This document shows positions 7,831-15,737 of a DNA stretch of 21,884 nucleotides, in pieces. How positions within the stretch are numbered: position 1 is the first letter of the stretch; each line of letters opens with the position of its first letter. The stretch is from the NCBI GenBank assembly GCA_017450545.1, contig JAFSTL010000105.1, positions 1-21,884 of the forward strand, written 5' to 3'. The DNA comes from Alphaproteobacteria bacterium. Its GTDB lineage: Bacteria > Pseudomonadota > Alphaproteobacteria > RUG11792. The notes below the pieces were generated by a model. It was not told the DNA's origin. It made no database searches and was given only the letters and a program-made list of their open reading frames with translations. Both the position numbers and the translations under genes were made by a program.

Positions 7831-8223
7831 TTGTTATTAGATTATGTAATTTGTTTGTTTGGAATAATTTTAGCTTTTCAAGATTTTAAATCACAACACG
7901 TATCACTTATTGCTCTGACTGGATTTTTTGTCCTGTGCTCAATTTTCGGAGTTATAAATAAAAATTTTGCAATTTATCCCATATTAGTTTTTATATCAAT
8001 CGAGGGAATATACTATTTCTTTAGGAAAAAACACGCATTTGGACTTGCTGATTTTATCGTAGTTCTAGCGGTTTCCTTTTTATTCTCAGATGAACAAAGT
8101 CCAATATTTATCATGTCTTGCGGAGTATTTGGTGCGTTGCTATCGAATCTATTACACAAAAAGAAATTTCCATTTATTCCTGCAATACTTTTATCAACCT
8201 ATGCTAGTAAACTCATGCAATAG
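7831..8223 (+). CDS. Minimal A24-family (prepilin-peptidase-like) membrane protein
   Basis: The 130-aa product is almost all transmembrane (about five helices). Type IV prepilin peptidases use two cytoplasmic aspartates, one in a Dx5(I/V)(P/S) segment after the first helix and one in a GxxD segment. Here Asp18 lies in FQDFKSQHVS and Asp74 in FGLADFIVV, with the expected spacing and a closing PFIPAILLST helix like the family's C-terminus. The N-terminal methyltransferase domain of PilD is absent, as in TadV/CpaA-type enzymes, and Lys after the second motif (GxGDxK) is Ile. The start is TTG 7831, chosen because AAGGA (7820-7824) sits 6 nt upstream. No pilus, Tad or type II secretion genes are nearby, so the substrate is unknown. 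A degenerate or repurposed member is possible. Confidence 0.6.
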   Translation: MLLDYVICLFGIILAFQDFKSQHVSLIALTGFFVLCSIFGVINKNFAIYPILVFISIEGIYYFFRKKHAFGLADFIVVLAVSFLFSDEQSPIFIMSCGVFGALLSNLLHKKKFPFIPAILLSTYASKLMQ

Positions 8224-8288
8224 GTATATAACCAGGGAATCAAAAATAGAACCCAAAGTGAGCATTCTGCCGCGCGGAAGCAAAAAAA

Positions 8289-8327
8289 TTGCATAAAATT
8301 TTATGTTTCTGATATTCTGTTGCATAA
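8289..8327 (+). promoter_or_regulatory. Paired TTGCATAA repeats and palindrome upstream of the BspA-like gene
   Basis: TTGCATAA occurs at 8289-8296 and again at 8320-8327, 31 bp apart (about three helical turns). The first copy runs into a perfect 14-bp palindrome, CATAAAATTTTATG (8292-8305). Taken as a promoter, TTGCAT (8289-8294) is 18 bp from TATTCT (8313-8318), and the second repeat would lie at the transcription start, as an operator might. The promoter match is weak; the repeats are seen directly. Confidence 0.35.
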
Positions 8328-8352
8328 GAAATTTCGTTTTAGGAACAATCCT

Positions 8353-9876
8353 ATGAACAAACAGGCCCAGGTAGCAATTTTTATGACCGCATTAGCGGTG
8401 AATACCGAGGCAATGGAGCCAAGCATATTTTCCAAAGAATACCAAGGCAACAAAACACTTAAAGGATATGCAAGTGATTTCAAGCACTTTGAGTTTATAG
8501 GCGATGGGAAAATATCCGACATAGCTCCAGGGGCTAATGATATTACTCAAGAGACCTGTAATACTACAACATGCAGTACGAAGCAAGAACTACATAAAAA
8601 ACAAAATCGTCAACAAAAATACATTGATACTAGCTATGGCAACAAGGTACCATCTGATCAAAAAATAACGAACAAAGTACACAAAAAGCATATTTGTAAC
8701 AAAAAGTATGCTAAATGCCAAAACCCTAACTGCAAAAAACATAACCACGAAAATAAAAATTTTGATACTGGAAAGATTAGTACAGTTCAAAAAACAATAT
8801 GGTTGGAAGAGCGATTTAAAGGATGTAAGCACAATCATCAATATTTTGATTTTATGGGACATGGAAATCAGATTGAAAAAATTTTTTTTACAGAAAACAC
8901 GCTACAAAATGCAACTGCATCTAGGAAACCTGTTTTAACTTTAATTTTGAGAGCCTTGCCAGTTAAACCTAAGAAACAAGTAACAGTGTTCAATCAAACT
9001 TTCGCTAACTTGAAAGCTGATCATGTAAAATGGAAATTGTTGTTCAAGCCATATTTTGTCCGTAAAAAAGTACCACATAAAAGGCTACCACAGTTCAAAT
9101 TCTATTATGTAAGGATTTCCCAAGACTGCAAAGAAATGTTCAAAGATTTGCCCCTAGTATCCGTAGATTTTAGCGGAGCTAAATTTAGTACAGAATGGAT
9201 AGATAAAAAAACAAGAATCAAATCTTTTAATCAAAATTCGATGAAAGGCATGTTTTCTGGATGTAAATATTTGGAAGGAATAGAACTTGGAGCACTAAAT
9301 ACACGTCATGTAACTGATATGTCTGAGATGTTTTACAATTGCGCATCTTTGCAAAGTATAGATTTGCGTAGCTTCAATACTTCGAAAGTAACAACAATGA
9401 GCAAAATGTTTGCCAATTGTAAAAATTTAACGCATATAGACCTGAGCAATTTCGATACAGCAAATGTTCAAGAAATGGACTCGATGTTCTTTGGATGCGA
9501 GTCCTTGACGAATGTAAATCTTGAAAAAATCAAGACAGATCAACTGAAAACTGCTTTTCGCATGTTTTATAATTGCACAACTTTACCTAAAATCATCTTT
9601 AGCACAGATTATCTCAATACTGGTAATCTGATAAATATTTCTGAAATGTTTGAGGGATGTAAAACCATAGAATATATATATTTTCGCTATGTAAACACAA
9701 ATTATGTAAAGTTCATGAAAGATTTCATTTTTGGTTGCAAAAATCTGCAAATCACAGAGTATCATCCTTTGTCAGAAGCAAAGATGATAGGTATTGAACG
9801 CAAGTGTAGCATTTATATAAATCATGATGATTCAGACGAAAGCGAAGTTGAGGAAAGCGACTCGGAAGATATGTGA
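8353..9876 (+). CDS. Exported BspA-type leucine-rich-repeat (DUF285) surface protein
   Basis: The 507-aa product begins at ATG 8353, 8 nt after AGGA (8341-8344). A longer frame from TTG 8320 is less likely because it would bury the signal peptide (residues 1-20, ending near NTEA). Seven repeats start near residues 297, 323, 349, 375, 401, 429 and 455. They have a 26-residue period broken once by a 2-residue insertion, and follow the DUF285 pattern M-x-x-MF-x-x-C-x-x-L-x-x-(I/V)-(D/N)-L-x-x-F-(N/D)-T-x-x-V. Each carries a Cys at the same place. The N-terminal half has two copies of an FxFxGxG-like element (about 43-56 and 163-176) and a Cys/His-rich stretch (115-132). The tail (491-507) is almost wholly Asp, Glu and Ser. 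DUF285 proteins are mostly surface adhesins or lineage-expanded proteins of gut bacteria and mollicutes, so transfer is plausible. The specific role is unknown. Confidence 0.85.
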   Translation: MNKQAQVAIFMTALAVNTEAMEPSIFSKEYQGNKTLKGYASDFKHFEFIGDGKISDIAPGANDITQETCNTTTCSTKQELHKKQNRQQKYIDTSYGNKVPSDQKITNKVHKKHICNKKYAKCQNPNCKKHNHENKNFDTGKISTVQKTIWLEERFKGCKHNHQYFDFMGHGNQIEKIFFTENTLQNATASRKPVLTLILRALPVKPKKQVTVFNQTFANLKADHVKWKLLFKPYFVRKKVPHKRLPQFKFYYVRISQDCKEMFKDLPLVSVDFSGAKFSTEWIDKKTRIKSFNQNSMKGMFSGCKYLEGIELGALNTRHVTDMSEMFYNCASLQSIDLRSFNTSKVTTMSKMFANCKNLTHIDLSNFDTANVQEMDSMFFGCESLTNVNLEKIKTDQLKTAFRMFYNCTTLPKIIFSTDYLNTGNLINISEMFEGCKTIEYIYFRYVNTNYVKFMKDFIFGCKNLQITEYHPLSEAKMIGIERKCSIYINHDDSDESEVEESDSEDM

Positions 9877-9954
9877 AATAAATGTGAAGATAAGCTTCGG
9901 AATGGCGTGATGTGATAAGATATTGCAGGATTATTACGTCGCGCCATCCTTGAT

Positions 9955-10659
9955 ATGCCATTTGACACAGTGACTTCAGTCACCAATTATGATAAAAATG
10001 CGTTTGCTCAAAAACGCTGCACAAAAGAATTGGTTAAAATGTTGCCAAATGAAAACATAAAATCAATTATTGACATAGGAGCTGGAACTGGTTTGGCAAC
10101 AATAGAAGTGATAAAAAAATTTCCAAATTCCGAAGTAGTTTTGCTTGATAAATCTCCACAAATGCTTGAGTCTGCGAAGACAAAAATTCCTGATGCGGCA
10201 ATAATAAATGCAGATGCGGAAGTATTTGATTTTACGTCACAAAATTTTGATCTGGCAATAGCTAATTTGTCAATGCAATGGTTTAAAGATTGCAGAAGTT
10301 TTTTACATAAAGTCGTAAAGTATACCAAATATTTTGCATTTTCGTTGCCACTAAGCAATAGTTTTAATGAATATTATAGCATATTCAAAAATATTAACCT
10401 TCCACTTATAAGATTCTATACCATAGATGAGATATTAGCTATGTTGCCATCCAATACTGACATCATTTCAACACGAAATATTACTGAAACAAAAAAGTAT
10501 CCGACCGCAATAGAAGCTACCCGTCACTTCAAAAACATCGGCGCAACTATGCCTGTCGATGCAACAATACAATCAAAAATTTCAGCTATTTTAAAATCAT
10601 ACAAATCTCCGATAATGTTAAACTATGATTTATTTTTGTGTGTATTAAAAGGCACATAA
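9955..10659 (+). CDS. bioC: BioC-like SAM-dependent methyltransferase (malonyl-ACP O-methyltransferase)
   Basis: The 234-aa cytosolic protein has a class I methyltransferase fold. Motif I is IIDIGAGTGLAT (about residues 38-49), the acidic end of strand 2 is VVLLDKSPQML, and NADAEVFDF marks the adenine-binding region. BioC features are the N-terminal YDKNAFAQ, the segment ANLSMQWFKD (family form: SNLALQW) and, late in the chain, TAIEATRHFKNIGA, resembling the BioC LRxLKxxGA helix. BioC methylates malonyl-ACP so that fatty acid synthase can build the pimeloyl chain of biotin. No other biotin gene is in the window, so it stands alone between the surface-protein gene and lpxC. ATG 9955 has no clear ribosome site. 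A related methyltransferase of other specificity remains possible. Confidence 0.75.
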   Translation: MPFDTVTSVTNYDKNAFAQKRCTKELVKMLPNENIKSIIDIGAGTGLATIEVIKKFPNSEVVLLDKSPQMLESAKTKIPDAAIINADAEVFDFTSQNFDLAIANLSMQWFKDCRSFLHKVVKYTKYFAFSLPLSNSFNEYYSIFKNINLPLIRFYTIDEILAMLPSNTDIISTRNITETKKYPTAIEATRHFKNIGATMPVDATIQSKISAILKSYKSPIMLNYDLFLCVLKGT

Positions 10660-10709
10660 AACAAGAAGCCGTAACAATTTGTAATATTTTAAAAGGCAAT
10701 CACATATTG

Positions 10710-10738
10710 TTGCATGAGATAAAATATAAGTATATACT
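10710..10738 (+). promoter_or_regulatory. Putative lpxC promoter
   Basis: TTGCAT (10710-10715), a 17-bp spacer and TATACT (10733-10738) precede lpxC. Initiation near 10745 would leave a leader of only about 5-11 nt, which is unusual and lowers confidence. The -35 matches the TTGCAT element seen twice upstream of the BspA-like gene. Confidence 0.4.
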
Positions 10739-10749
10739 GCTAGATAGGA

Positions 10750-11670
10750 ATGACTATGTTTTTTCGCTTACGTAAAGAAGCAACATTGCGTAGTGCCGTT
10801 AGGTTTGCCGGGATCGGGGTTCATAGTGGAATTTACACGAATGTAACAGTATTACCATCACGTGATGGTGCGGGTATTACGTTTAAACGAACAGATATAA
10901 AACATGGCAGTTCCATCATAGAATTATCTCCGATGTCTGTTGTTGACCCGACGATGTGTACAAGGATTGTCAATAAGGACGGTGTTTCTGTCGCAGTTAT
11001 AGAGCACCTTTTGGCTGCATTACGAATTTGCAAAATAACAAACGCGGAGGTGGAAGTAGATTCTGGTGAAATACCAATTTTAGATGGTTCAGCAATTGAG
11101 TTTGTTAATGCGTTTAAGCAAAGTGGAATTGTTTTCCAATCAAGTCTAGTCCCGACTATTCGTATATCTGAGCCAATATCGGTTTCTTATAAGTCTGCAC
11201 ATATTTCGATAAAACCTTCGAATAAACAGAAATGTTCTGTGACACTGGATTACGATAGGATAAATCCTGTTATCGGAAAGAGCAACTCTTATTCTTTCAA
11301 TTTCAATGATGATTTGGAGGATATGGCGCAAGCTCGCACTTTTGGTTGGATAGCGGACTATGACAAAGTCCGTGCGCTTGGCTTTGCAAAGGGGGCATCT
11401 GAGGATAATACTATTGTGATTACTGAAGATAGCTTTATCAAAAATAAAGAAGGTTTAAGAAACAAACGTGAAATAGTGATGCACAAATGTCTCGACTTAA
11501 TTGGCGATTTCTCAACTCTAGGATATGATATTTTAGGTGAAATAACAGCAATAAATCCATCTCATTATGCTAATAATCTGCTGATGAAAACATTGTTAAA
11601 AGAGAGCTACAAACACGACATAATAGCCGGCAAACAGGACAATGTTTCGGAACTCCTGCAAGTCGCTTGA
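10750..11670 (+). CDS. lpxC: UDP-3-O-acyl-N-acetylglucosamine deacetylase LpxC
   Basis: LpxC is the zinc deacetylase that commits UDP-GlcNAc precursors to lipid A in the cytosol. The 306-aa sequence has GIGVHSG near residue 21 and EHLLAAL (85-91) with zinc ligand His86. The second site, HKCLDLIGD (245-253), gives His245 and Asp249. HYANN near 272-276 supplies the usual late histidine, and LDGSAIEFV (111-119) is also typical. Length is normal. Two starts are possible: ATG 10750, and ATG 10756, which is 6 nt after AGGA (10746-10749) and thus better placed for ribosome binding. The presence of lpxC shows that this organism makes, or made, lipopolysaccharide. The tRNA-Pro promoter overlaps its stop codon. 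Confidence 0.97.
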   Translation: MTMFFRLRKEATLRSAVRFAGIGVHSGIYTNVTVLPSRDGAGITFKRTDIKHGSSIIELSPMSVVDPTMCTRIVNKDGVSVAVIEHLLAALRICKITNAEVEVDSGEIPILDGSAIEFVNAFKQSGIVFQSSLVPTIRISEPISVSYKSAHISIKPSNKQKCSVTLDYDRINPVIGKSNSYSFNFNDDLEDMAQARTFGWIADYDKVRALGFAKGASEDNTIVITEDSFIKNKEGLRNKREIVMHKCLDLIGDFSTLGYDILGEITAINPSHYANNLLMKTLLKESYKHDIIAGKQDNVSELLQVA

Positions 11671-11695
11671 TGATCTTTTCGATGTGTGCAATAAT
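11667..11695 (+). promoter_or_regulatory. Promoter for the tRNA-Pro gene
   Basis: TTGATG (11667-11672), a 17-bp spacer and AATAAT (11690-11695) match sigma70 signals at 4/6 and 5/6. The -35 overlaps the lpxC TGA stop. Initiation near 11702 falls 2 nt before the mature 5' end of the tRNA. Confidence 0.5.
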
Positions 11696-11703
11696 GGAAA
11701 GAG

Positions 11704-11780
11704 CGGGAAGTAGCGCAGCCTGGTAGCGCAACTGCTTTGGGAGCAGTGGGTCGGAGGTTCAAATCCTCTCTTCCCGACCA
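11704..11780 (+). tRNA. tRNA-Pro (anticodon UGG), CCA encoded
   Basis: A full cloverleaf can be drawn. The acceptor stem is CGGGAAG (11704-11710) with CTTCCCG (11770-11776), and the anticodon stem ACTGC/GCAGT encloses the loop TTTGGGA with TGG at 11738-11740. The T stem GGAGG/CCTCT has one G-U pair and the loop TTCAAAT. The discriminator base is A (11777) and CCA is encoded (11778-11780). Length is 77 nt. UGG reads proline codons broadly. It lies between lpxC and the convergent lon gene. Confidence 0.96.
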
Positions 11781-11833
11781 AAACACGTTGTTGACGTACG
11801 ACTCGTGTGCGAAATGTTGTGTTATGTGCTCTG

Positions 11834-14140
11834 CTATCCAAAGACTTCGTTTAAAACTTCACTTATATGCTTAACGCACTTTATTTCTATATTATCTTTG
11901 ATGACCTGCGGTAATTCAGAAATATCTTTCTCATTATCCTGTGGTATAAACACTTTTTTAACGCCACTTCTGCGCGCCGCTAATAGCTTCTCCTTTAGAC
12001 CACCAATTGCAAGCACTTTCCCGACCAACGTTATTTCTCCCGTCATAGCTATATCTGATTTTACCGTCTTTTTTGTTAATGCGGATACAATCGCTGTGCA
12101 TATCGTTATGCCAGCCGATGGTCCATCTTTGGGGACAGCTCCTTCCGGCACATGAACATGTATATCTGTTTTTGCAAAATCCTCGGGATTTATCTTTAAA
12201 TTAACTGCCTGCGATTTTACATAGCTATACGCTGCTTTTATCGATTCTTGCATAACTTCACCAAGTTTACCTGTGGTTATGGTGTTCCCAGTTCCAGGTA
12301 TAGGCAAAGCCTCAATTTCCAAAACATCACCTCCAGCTTCTGTCCAAGCCAGACCTGTTACAACGCCACACCGCGGCTTATCTCCAGATTTAAGTTGGGT
12401 ATATTTTTCAATCCCTAAAAATTCAGACAGGTTATTTTCATCAACAATGATGGGTGCTTTTCCCTCTGTTGAAGTTTCTAGCCTTCTTACTACTTTTCTG
12501 CAAATCTTCGAAATCTTTCGTTCGAGGTTCCTTACTCCTGACTCTAAAGTATATTTCTGTATTATTTGCATAATCGCTTTTTCTGTTATTTCTATTTCTT
12601 CAGATTTTAGTCCGTTTAATTTAAGTTGTTTCGGAATTATATGTATTTTTGCTATGTTCAGCTTTTCTTCTTCCGTATAACCTGAAAGATTGATAATCTC
12701 CATACGATCCAGCAGAGCATGCGGTATATCCAGGCTATTTGCCGTCGTTATAAACATAGCTCCAGAAATATCATATGAAACCTCAAGATAATGGTCTGTA
12801 AATGAACTGTTTTGCTCAGGATCCAAAACTTCCAACAGAGCAGACGCAGGATCTCCTCGCCAATCTGAGCCGAGCTTATCTATTTCATCCAGCATAATAA
12901 CAGGATTTGTTGTCTTGGCTTTCCTAAACGCCTGAATTATTTTTCCTGGCATCGCGCCCACATAAGTCCGCCTATGCCCTCTAATTTCAGCTTCGTCATT
13001 AACTCCGCCAAGGGCAACTCTAGCGAACGACTTATTCGTTGCCTGAGCTATGGCTTTGCCTAACGACGTTTTCCCGACGCCAGGAGGACCAACAAAGCAC
13101 ATTATTTGTCCCTTCATCTTTTTAACACGCTTTTGAACAGCCAAATACTCTAATATACGTTCCTTAACTTTATCCAATCCATAATGAGTATCATTCAAAG
13201 ACTTTTCTGCTTCCTGTAATGTCGATTCTTTGTTTGAGGATTTCCACGGAACGTTTATGAGCCAATCGAGATAGTTCCGTATTATTCCTCCTTCTTGTGA
13301 AAGCGGAGGCATATTTCGCAACTTCTTTATCTCATTTAGCCCCTTTTCCTTGGCTTCAGTCGTCATATGGGATTTTTTGATTTGTTTCGCTAACGATTGA
13401 GTTTCTCTGTTAACATCTTCGGCGTTTCCGAGCTCTTTATATATAGCCTTCAGTTGCTCATTCAAATAATATTCCTTCTGATTTTTTTCTACTTGTTTCT
13501 TTACTCTGTTTTCTATTTTCTTTTCAACCAACAATAATTCTGATTTTTCCTTCATCAGATATATAATTTTCTCTAGCCTTTCGCTAATAGAAAGAATTTC
13601 TAGTATCTTCTGCCTTTCACTGATCTTTAATGGCAAGTAAGATGCAACAGTATCTGCCAATTTAGATAAATCATCAATAGATGAAATCGAATCCAAAACA
13701 TCAGGTGAAAACTTTTTATCATGTTTAAAAAAAGTCTTAAAATTCGATAAAACAGCGAGGCGTAATCCTTCCAATTCTTGTGGGACGACTTTCTGTTCCG
13801 AAGCGACTTCAGTTACTTCGGCAACCATCATTTCGTCATCATCTATAATTTCATCAATAATCACCCTATAAAGCCCATCTACCAAAATCTTAATGGTGCC
13901 ATCCGTGAGCCTTATCATCTGTTCTATGCGACAAACCGTGCCAAATTTATATAAATCGTTCGGTTCAACGTTGTCTACAGCAGAATCTTTCTGTGTCACA
14001 AAAACAACGAGCTTATCATTACTAAATGCCGCTTCAATCGAAACCACTGATTTCGGACGACCTATAAATAAAGGAACAACAAACTTCGGAAAAACAACAG
14101 TATCCCTCAATGCAACTAAAGGTATTTTACTATTCGTCAT
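11834..14140 (-). CDS. lon: ATP-dependent Lon protease (LonA type)
   Basis: Lon is a cytosolic hexameric AAA+ serine protease that degrades misfolded and some regulatory proteins. In the 768-aa sequence the N-terminal substrate domain spans about 1-190 and a coiled-coil linker about 190-250. The AAA+ module has Walker A GPPGVGKT (351-358) and Walker B VIMLDEID (414-421). The S16 protease domain has catalytic Ser675 in PKDGPSAG and Lys718 in GGLKEKLL, 43 residues apart as in E. coli Lon. Length is slightly under the usual 780-820. It starts at ATG 14138-14140, divergent from the SurA-like gene with 172 bp between. I see no convincing sigma70 or heat-shock promoter for it there. It converges on tRNA-Pro with a 53-bp gap. 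Confidence 0.97.
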   Translation of the reverse strand: MTNSKIPLVALRDTVVFPKFVVPLFIGRPKSVVSIEAAFSNDKLVVFVTQKDSAVDNVEPNDLYKFGTVCRIEQMIRLTDGTIKILVDGLYRVIIDEIIDDDEMMVAEVTEVASEQKVVPQELEGLRLAVLSNFKTFFKHDKKFSPDVLDSISSIDDLSKLADTVASYLPLKISERQKILEILSISERLEKIIYLMKEKSELLLVEKKIENRVKKQVEKNQKEYYLNEQLKAIYKELGNAEDVNRETQSLAKQIKKSHMTTEAKEKGLNEIKKLRNMPPLSQEGGIIRNYLDWLINVPWKSSNKESTLQEAEKSLNDTHYGLDKVKERILEYLAVQKRVKKMKGQIMCFVGPPGVGKTSLGKAIAQATNKSFARVALGGVNDEAEIRGHRRTYVGAMPGKIIQAFRKAKTTNPVIMLDEIDKLGSDWRGDPASALLEVLDPEQNSSFTDHYLEVSYDISGAMFITTANSLDIPHALLDRMEIINLSGYTEEEKLNIAKIHIIPKQLKLNGLKSEEIEITEKAIMQIIQKYTLESGVRNLERKISKICRKVVRRLETSTEGKAPIIVDENNLSEFLGIEKYTQLKSGDKPRCGVVTGLAWTEAGGDVLEIEALPIPGTGNTITTGKLGEVMQESIKAAYSYVKSQAVNLKINPEDFAKTDIHVHVPEGAVPKDGPSAGITICTAIVSALTKKTVKSDIAMTGEITLVGKVLAIGGLKEKLLAARRSGVKKVFIPQDNEKDISELPQVIKDNIEIKCVKHISEVLNEVFG

Positions 14141-14252
14141 TCTAGGTCTTACTAATTCATTAACTTCAGTTCAACACAGGCAATTTTACATCAAATCGAT
14201 TAAAGACCGCAATAGTTTTTACACATCGAGAGAATTTGTATATATCCATCCA

Positions 14253-14281
14253 TTGACAGTAACGAGGCTGTGCGCTAGTAT
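14253..14281 (+). promoter_or_regulatory. Promoter for the surA-like/ymdB operon
   Basis: A perfect TTGACA (14253-14258), an ideal 17-bp spacer and TAGTAT (14276-14281) lie in the lon-surA divergent region. Initiation near 14288 gives a leader of about 25 nt to ATG 14313, which supports that start over longer in-frame options. Confidence 0.55.
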
Positions 14282-14312
14282 TGAGCTTGATGATTACAGC
14301 ATATGGTTGCTA

Positions 14313-15737
14313 ATGTTTTTTAGATGTGGTTCTCTCTTGCTTTTATGTTCTGCCTGTTTGGGGATGAATGCGCAGAGTGCGAATATGCACAATAATCTCA
14401 AGTGCTCAGGCAATCCGATTGAATCATTCGTTTATAAACAGAAAAAACCACCTAAAAGTCTGTCTGACAAAGACAGGAGTGTTCTTTCCTTTTTGCGACT
14501 AAAGGATAAAGCACATTTAGCAAAGAAAGCACCAGCACAAGGAAATATTGATGTTCCTGAAGTTTTTATACTGGAGACGGTTAACGGCGAACCAATTACT
14601 AATGTTGATGTTATAAATATTGCAAAGTTAATATTTTTCTTTTCGGGAAAACCTTATGATAACAATACTGCGAAGATGATGTTTCCTGCAATTATCGCCT
14701 CTTTAGAAGACGATGTTTTACGAAAGCATTGTGCAAAGTTATTTGAAATAAGTGTTTCTGAAGAAGATATTGATGCAGAGATAGCTAAGATTGCACAAAT
14801 AAATGAAATAAATGAAAAAGAATTAGAAAAAGGATTTCTTTCATCTGGAATAAGTTTAAAGATATTAAGAGAGCATATAAAATCGCGACTAATTTTTCAG
14901 ATGGTGTCGCAGTCTATGGTTGATGAAGAAGAGGTTACTAAATCAGACTTGGACGCCGCTTCAAAAGAACAGACAGATTTAATCGTAAATAAAAGATATT
15001 TTGTGGCAGAAATTTTTCGCCATGACAAAGAAACAGCAGAAAAAATTCGGCAATTAGCTGCACAGGGTTTTGATTTTCAAGCTTTAGCAGAAAATTTGTC
15101 TCAGACTATGCAGGCTGGGCAACGGGGAGCTCCGAAGTGGTATAAGATAACGAACTTAGAACCGGAAGTTGCAACGCGTGTTGCAAAAATGCAAGTTGGA
15201 ACACTGAGCGAGGTCATTAAAACAAAGAGCGGATATAAAATCGTATATCTGGTTGATATTGCTGATGCTGGGAAGGTCGCACGTTCTGAAACAACTTACA
15301 AATTTTTGAAAGCCGAGGTGTTATATAAAGGAAAGTTATACACAAAGAAAGACATTGAACGAATAGGTATGGTTCTACGTCGAATTGCAGAAATATCCGA
15401 TATAAAACAATTGAAGGAGTTTTGCTCTAAACATAATATTGAATTAAAAGAAGAACAGTTAAAACAACCAAATAACTATTATGCAAATATGATACACGCA
15501 TCAAAAGAAAGCGGTAAGCCGATAGTGGTACAATCGGAACAGGATAAGACAAAGGTCAATATAGTTATGTTTGAAAGCGAGGAGACCGAAAAAGCTACAA
15601 TGCCATCCAAATCCGAGCTGAGGACGCTTATTCTTGCAAAGAGAATGGACGAAGCTTTTGCTAAAAACTTCAAAAAGTTAAAAACTAAGGTTCATATATC
15701 TAAGAATATAAAAAATATACAAAGGATGACTAAATGA
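14313..15737 (+). CDS. SurA-like periplasmic peptidyl-prolyl isomerase / chaperone
   Basis: The frame is open far upstream into lon. The real start is probably ATG 14313, just after the promoter, giving 474 aa with a signal peptide (MFFRCGSLLLLCSACLGM, likely cut near NAQSA). After a polar linker, a SurA N-terminal helical domain spans about residues 90-200, beginning with VNGEPITNVDVINIAKL. This is the classic opening of SurA/PpiC proteins. A parvulin domain follows at about 226-314, with QAGQRGAPKWYKI and KTKSGYKIVYLVD in place of the usual GGDLGW and SxxGYHIL. The C-terminal part is divergent. SurA escorts unfolded outer membrane proteins through the periplasm. The parvulin domain is degenerate, so chaperone rather than isomerase activity is likely (inference). 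The stop overlaps ymdB by ATGA. Confidence 0.82.
   Translation: MFFRCGSLLLLCSACLGMNAQSANMHNNLKCSGNPIESFVYKQKKPPKSLSDKDRSVLSFLRLKDKAHLAKKAPAQGNIDVPEVFILETVNGEPITNVDVINIAKLIFFFSGKPYDNNTAKMMFPAIIASLEDDVLRKHCAKLFEISVSEEDIDAEIAKIAQINEINEKELEKGFLSSGISLKILREHIKSRLIFQMVSQSMVDEEEVTKSDLDAASKEQTDLIVNKRYFVAEIFRHDKETAEKIRQLAAQGFDFQALAENLSQTMQAGQRGAPKWYKITNLEPEVATRVAKMQVGTLSEVIKTKSGYKIVYLVDIADAGKVARSETTYKFLKAEVLYKGKLYTKKDIERIGMVLRRIAEISDIKQLKEFCSKHNIELKEEQLKQPNNYYANMIHASKESGKPIVVQSEQDKTKVNIVMFESEETEKATMPSKSELRTLILAKRMDEAFAKNFKKLKTKVHISKNIKNIQRMTK

Noticed and set aside
8090..8296. 68-codon frame overlapping the end of the A24-like gene
   Set aside because: Mostly out of frame with a well-supported membrane protein and without a ribosome site. 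Its tail past 8223 has no recognisable domain.
9886..9898. GAAG/CTTC hairpin after the BspA-like gene as a terminator
   Set aside because: Only four base pairs and no T-run follow, so it does not qualify as a factor-independent terminator.
11786..11811. ACACG/CGTGT inverted repeat between tRNA-Pro and lon as a terminator
   Set aside because: Five base pairs around a long loop with no T-run on either strand; chance is likely.
14141..14252. Heat-shock (RpoH) promoter for lon
   Set aside because: No good match to an RpoH-type or sigma70-type pair could be found on the minus strand; TTGAAC with TAAGAC at 17 bp is too weak to call.
13893..14312. N-terminal extension of the SurA-like frame into lon
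   Set aside because: It would be antisense to the start of lon, would bury a clear signal peptide, and lies upstream of the promoter at 14253-14281. ATG 14313 explains the data better.
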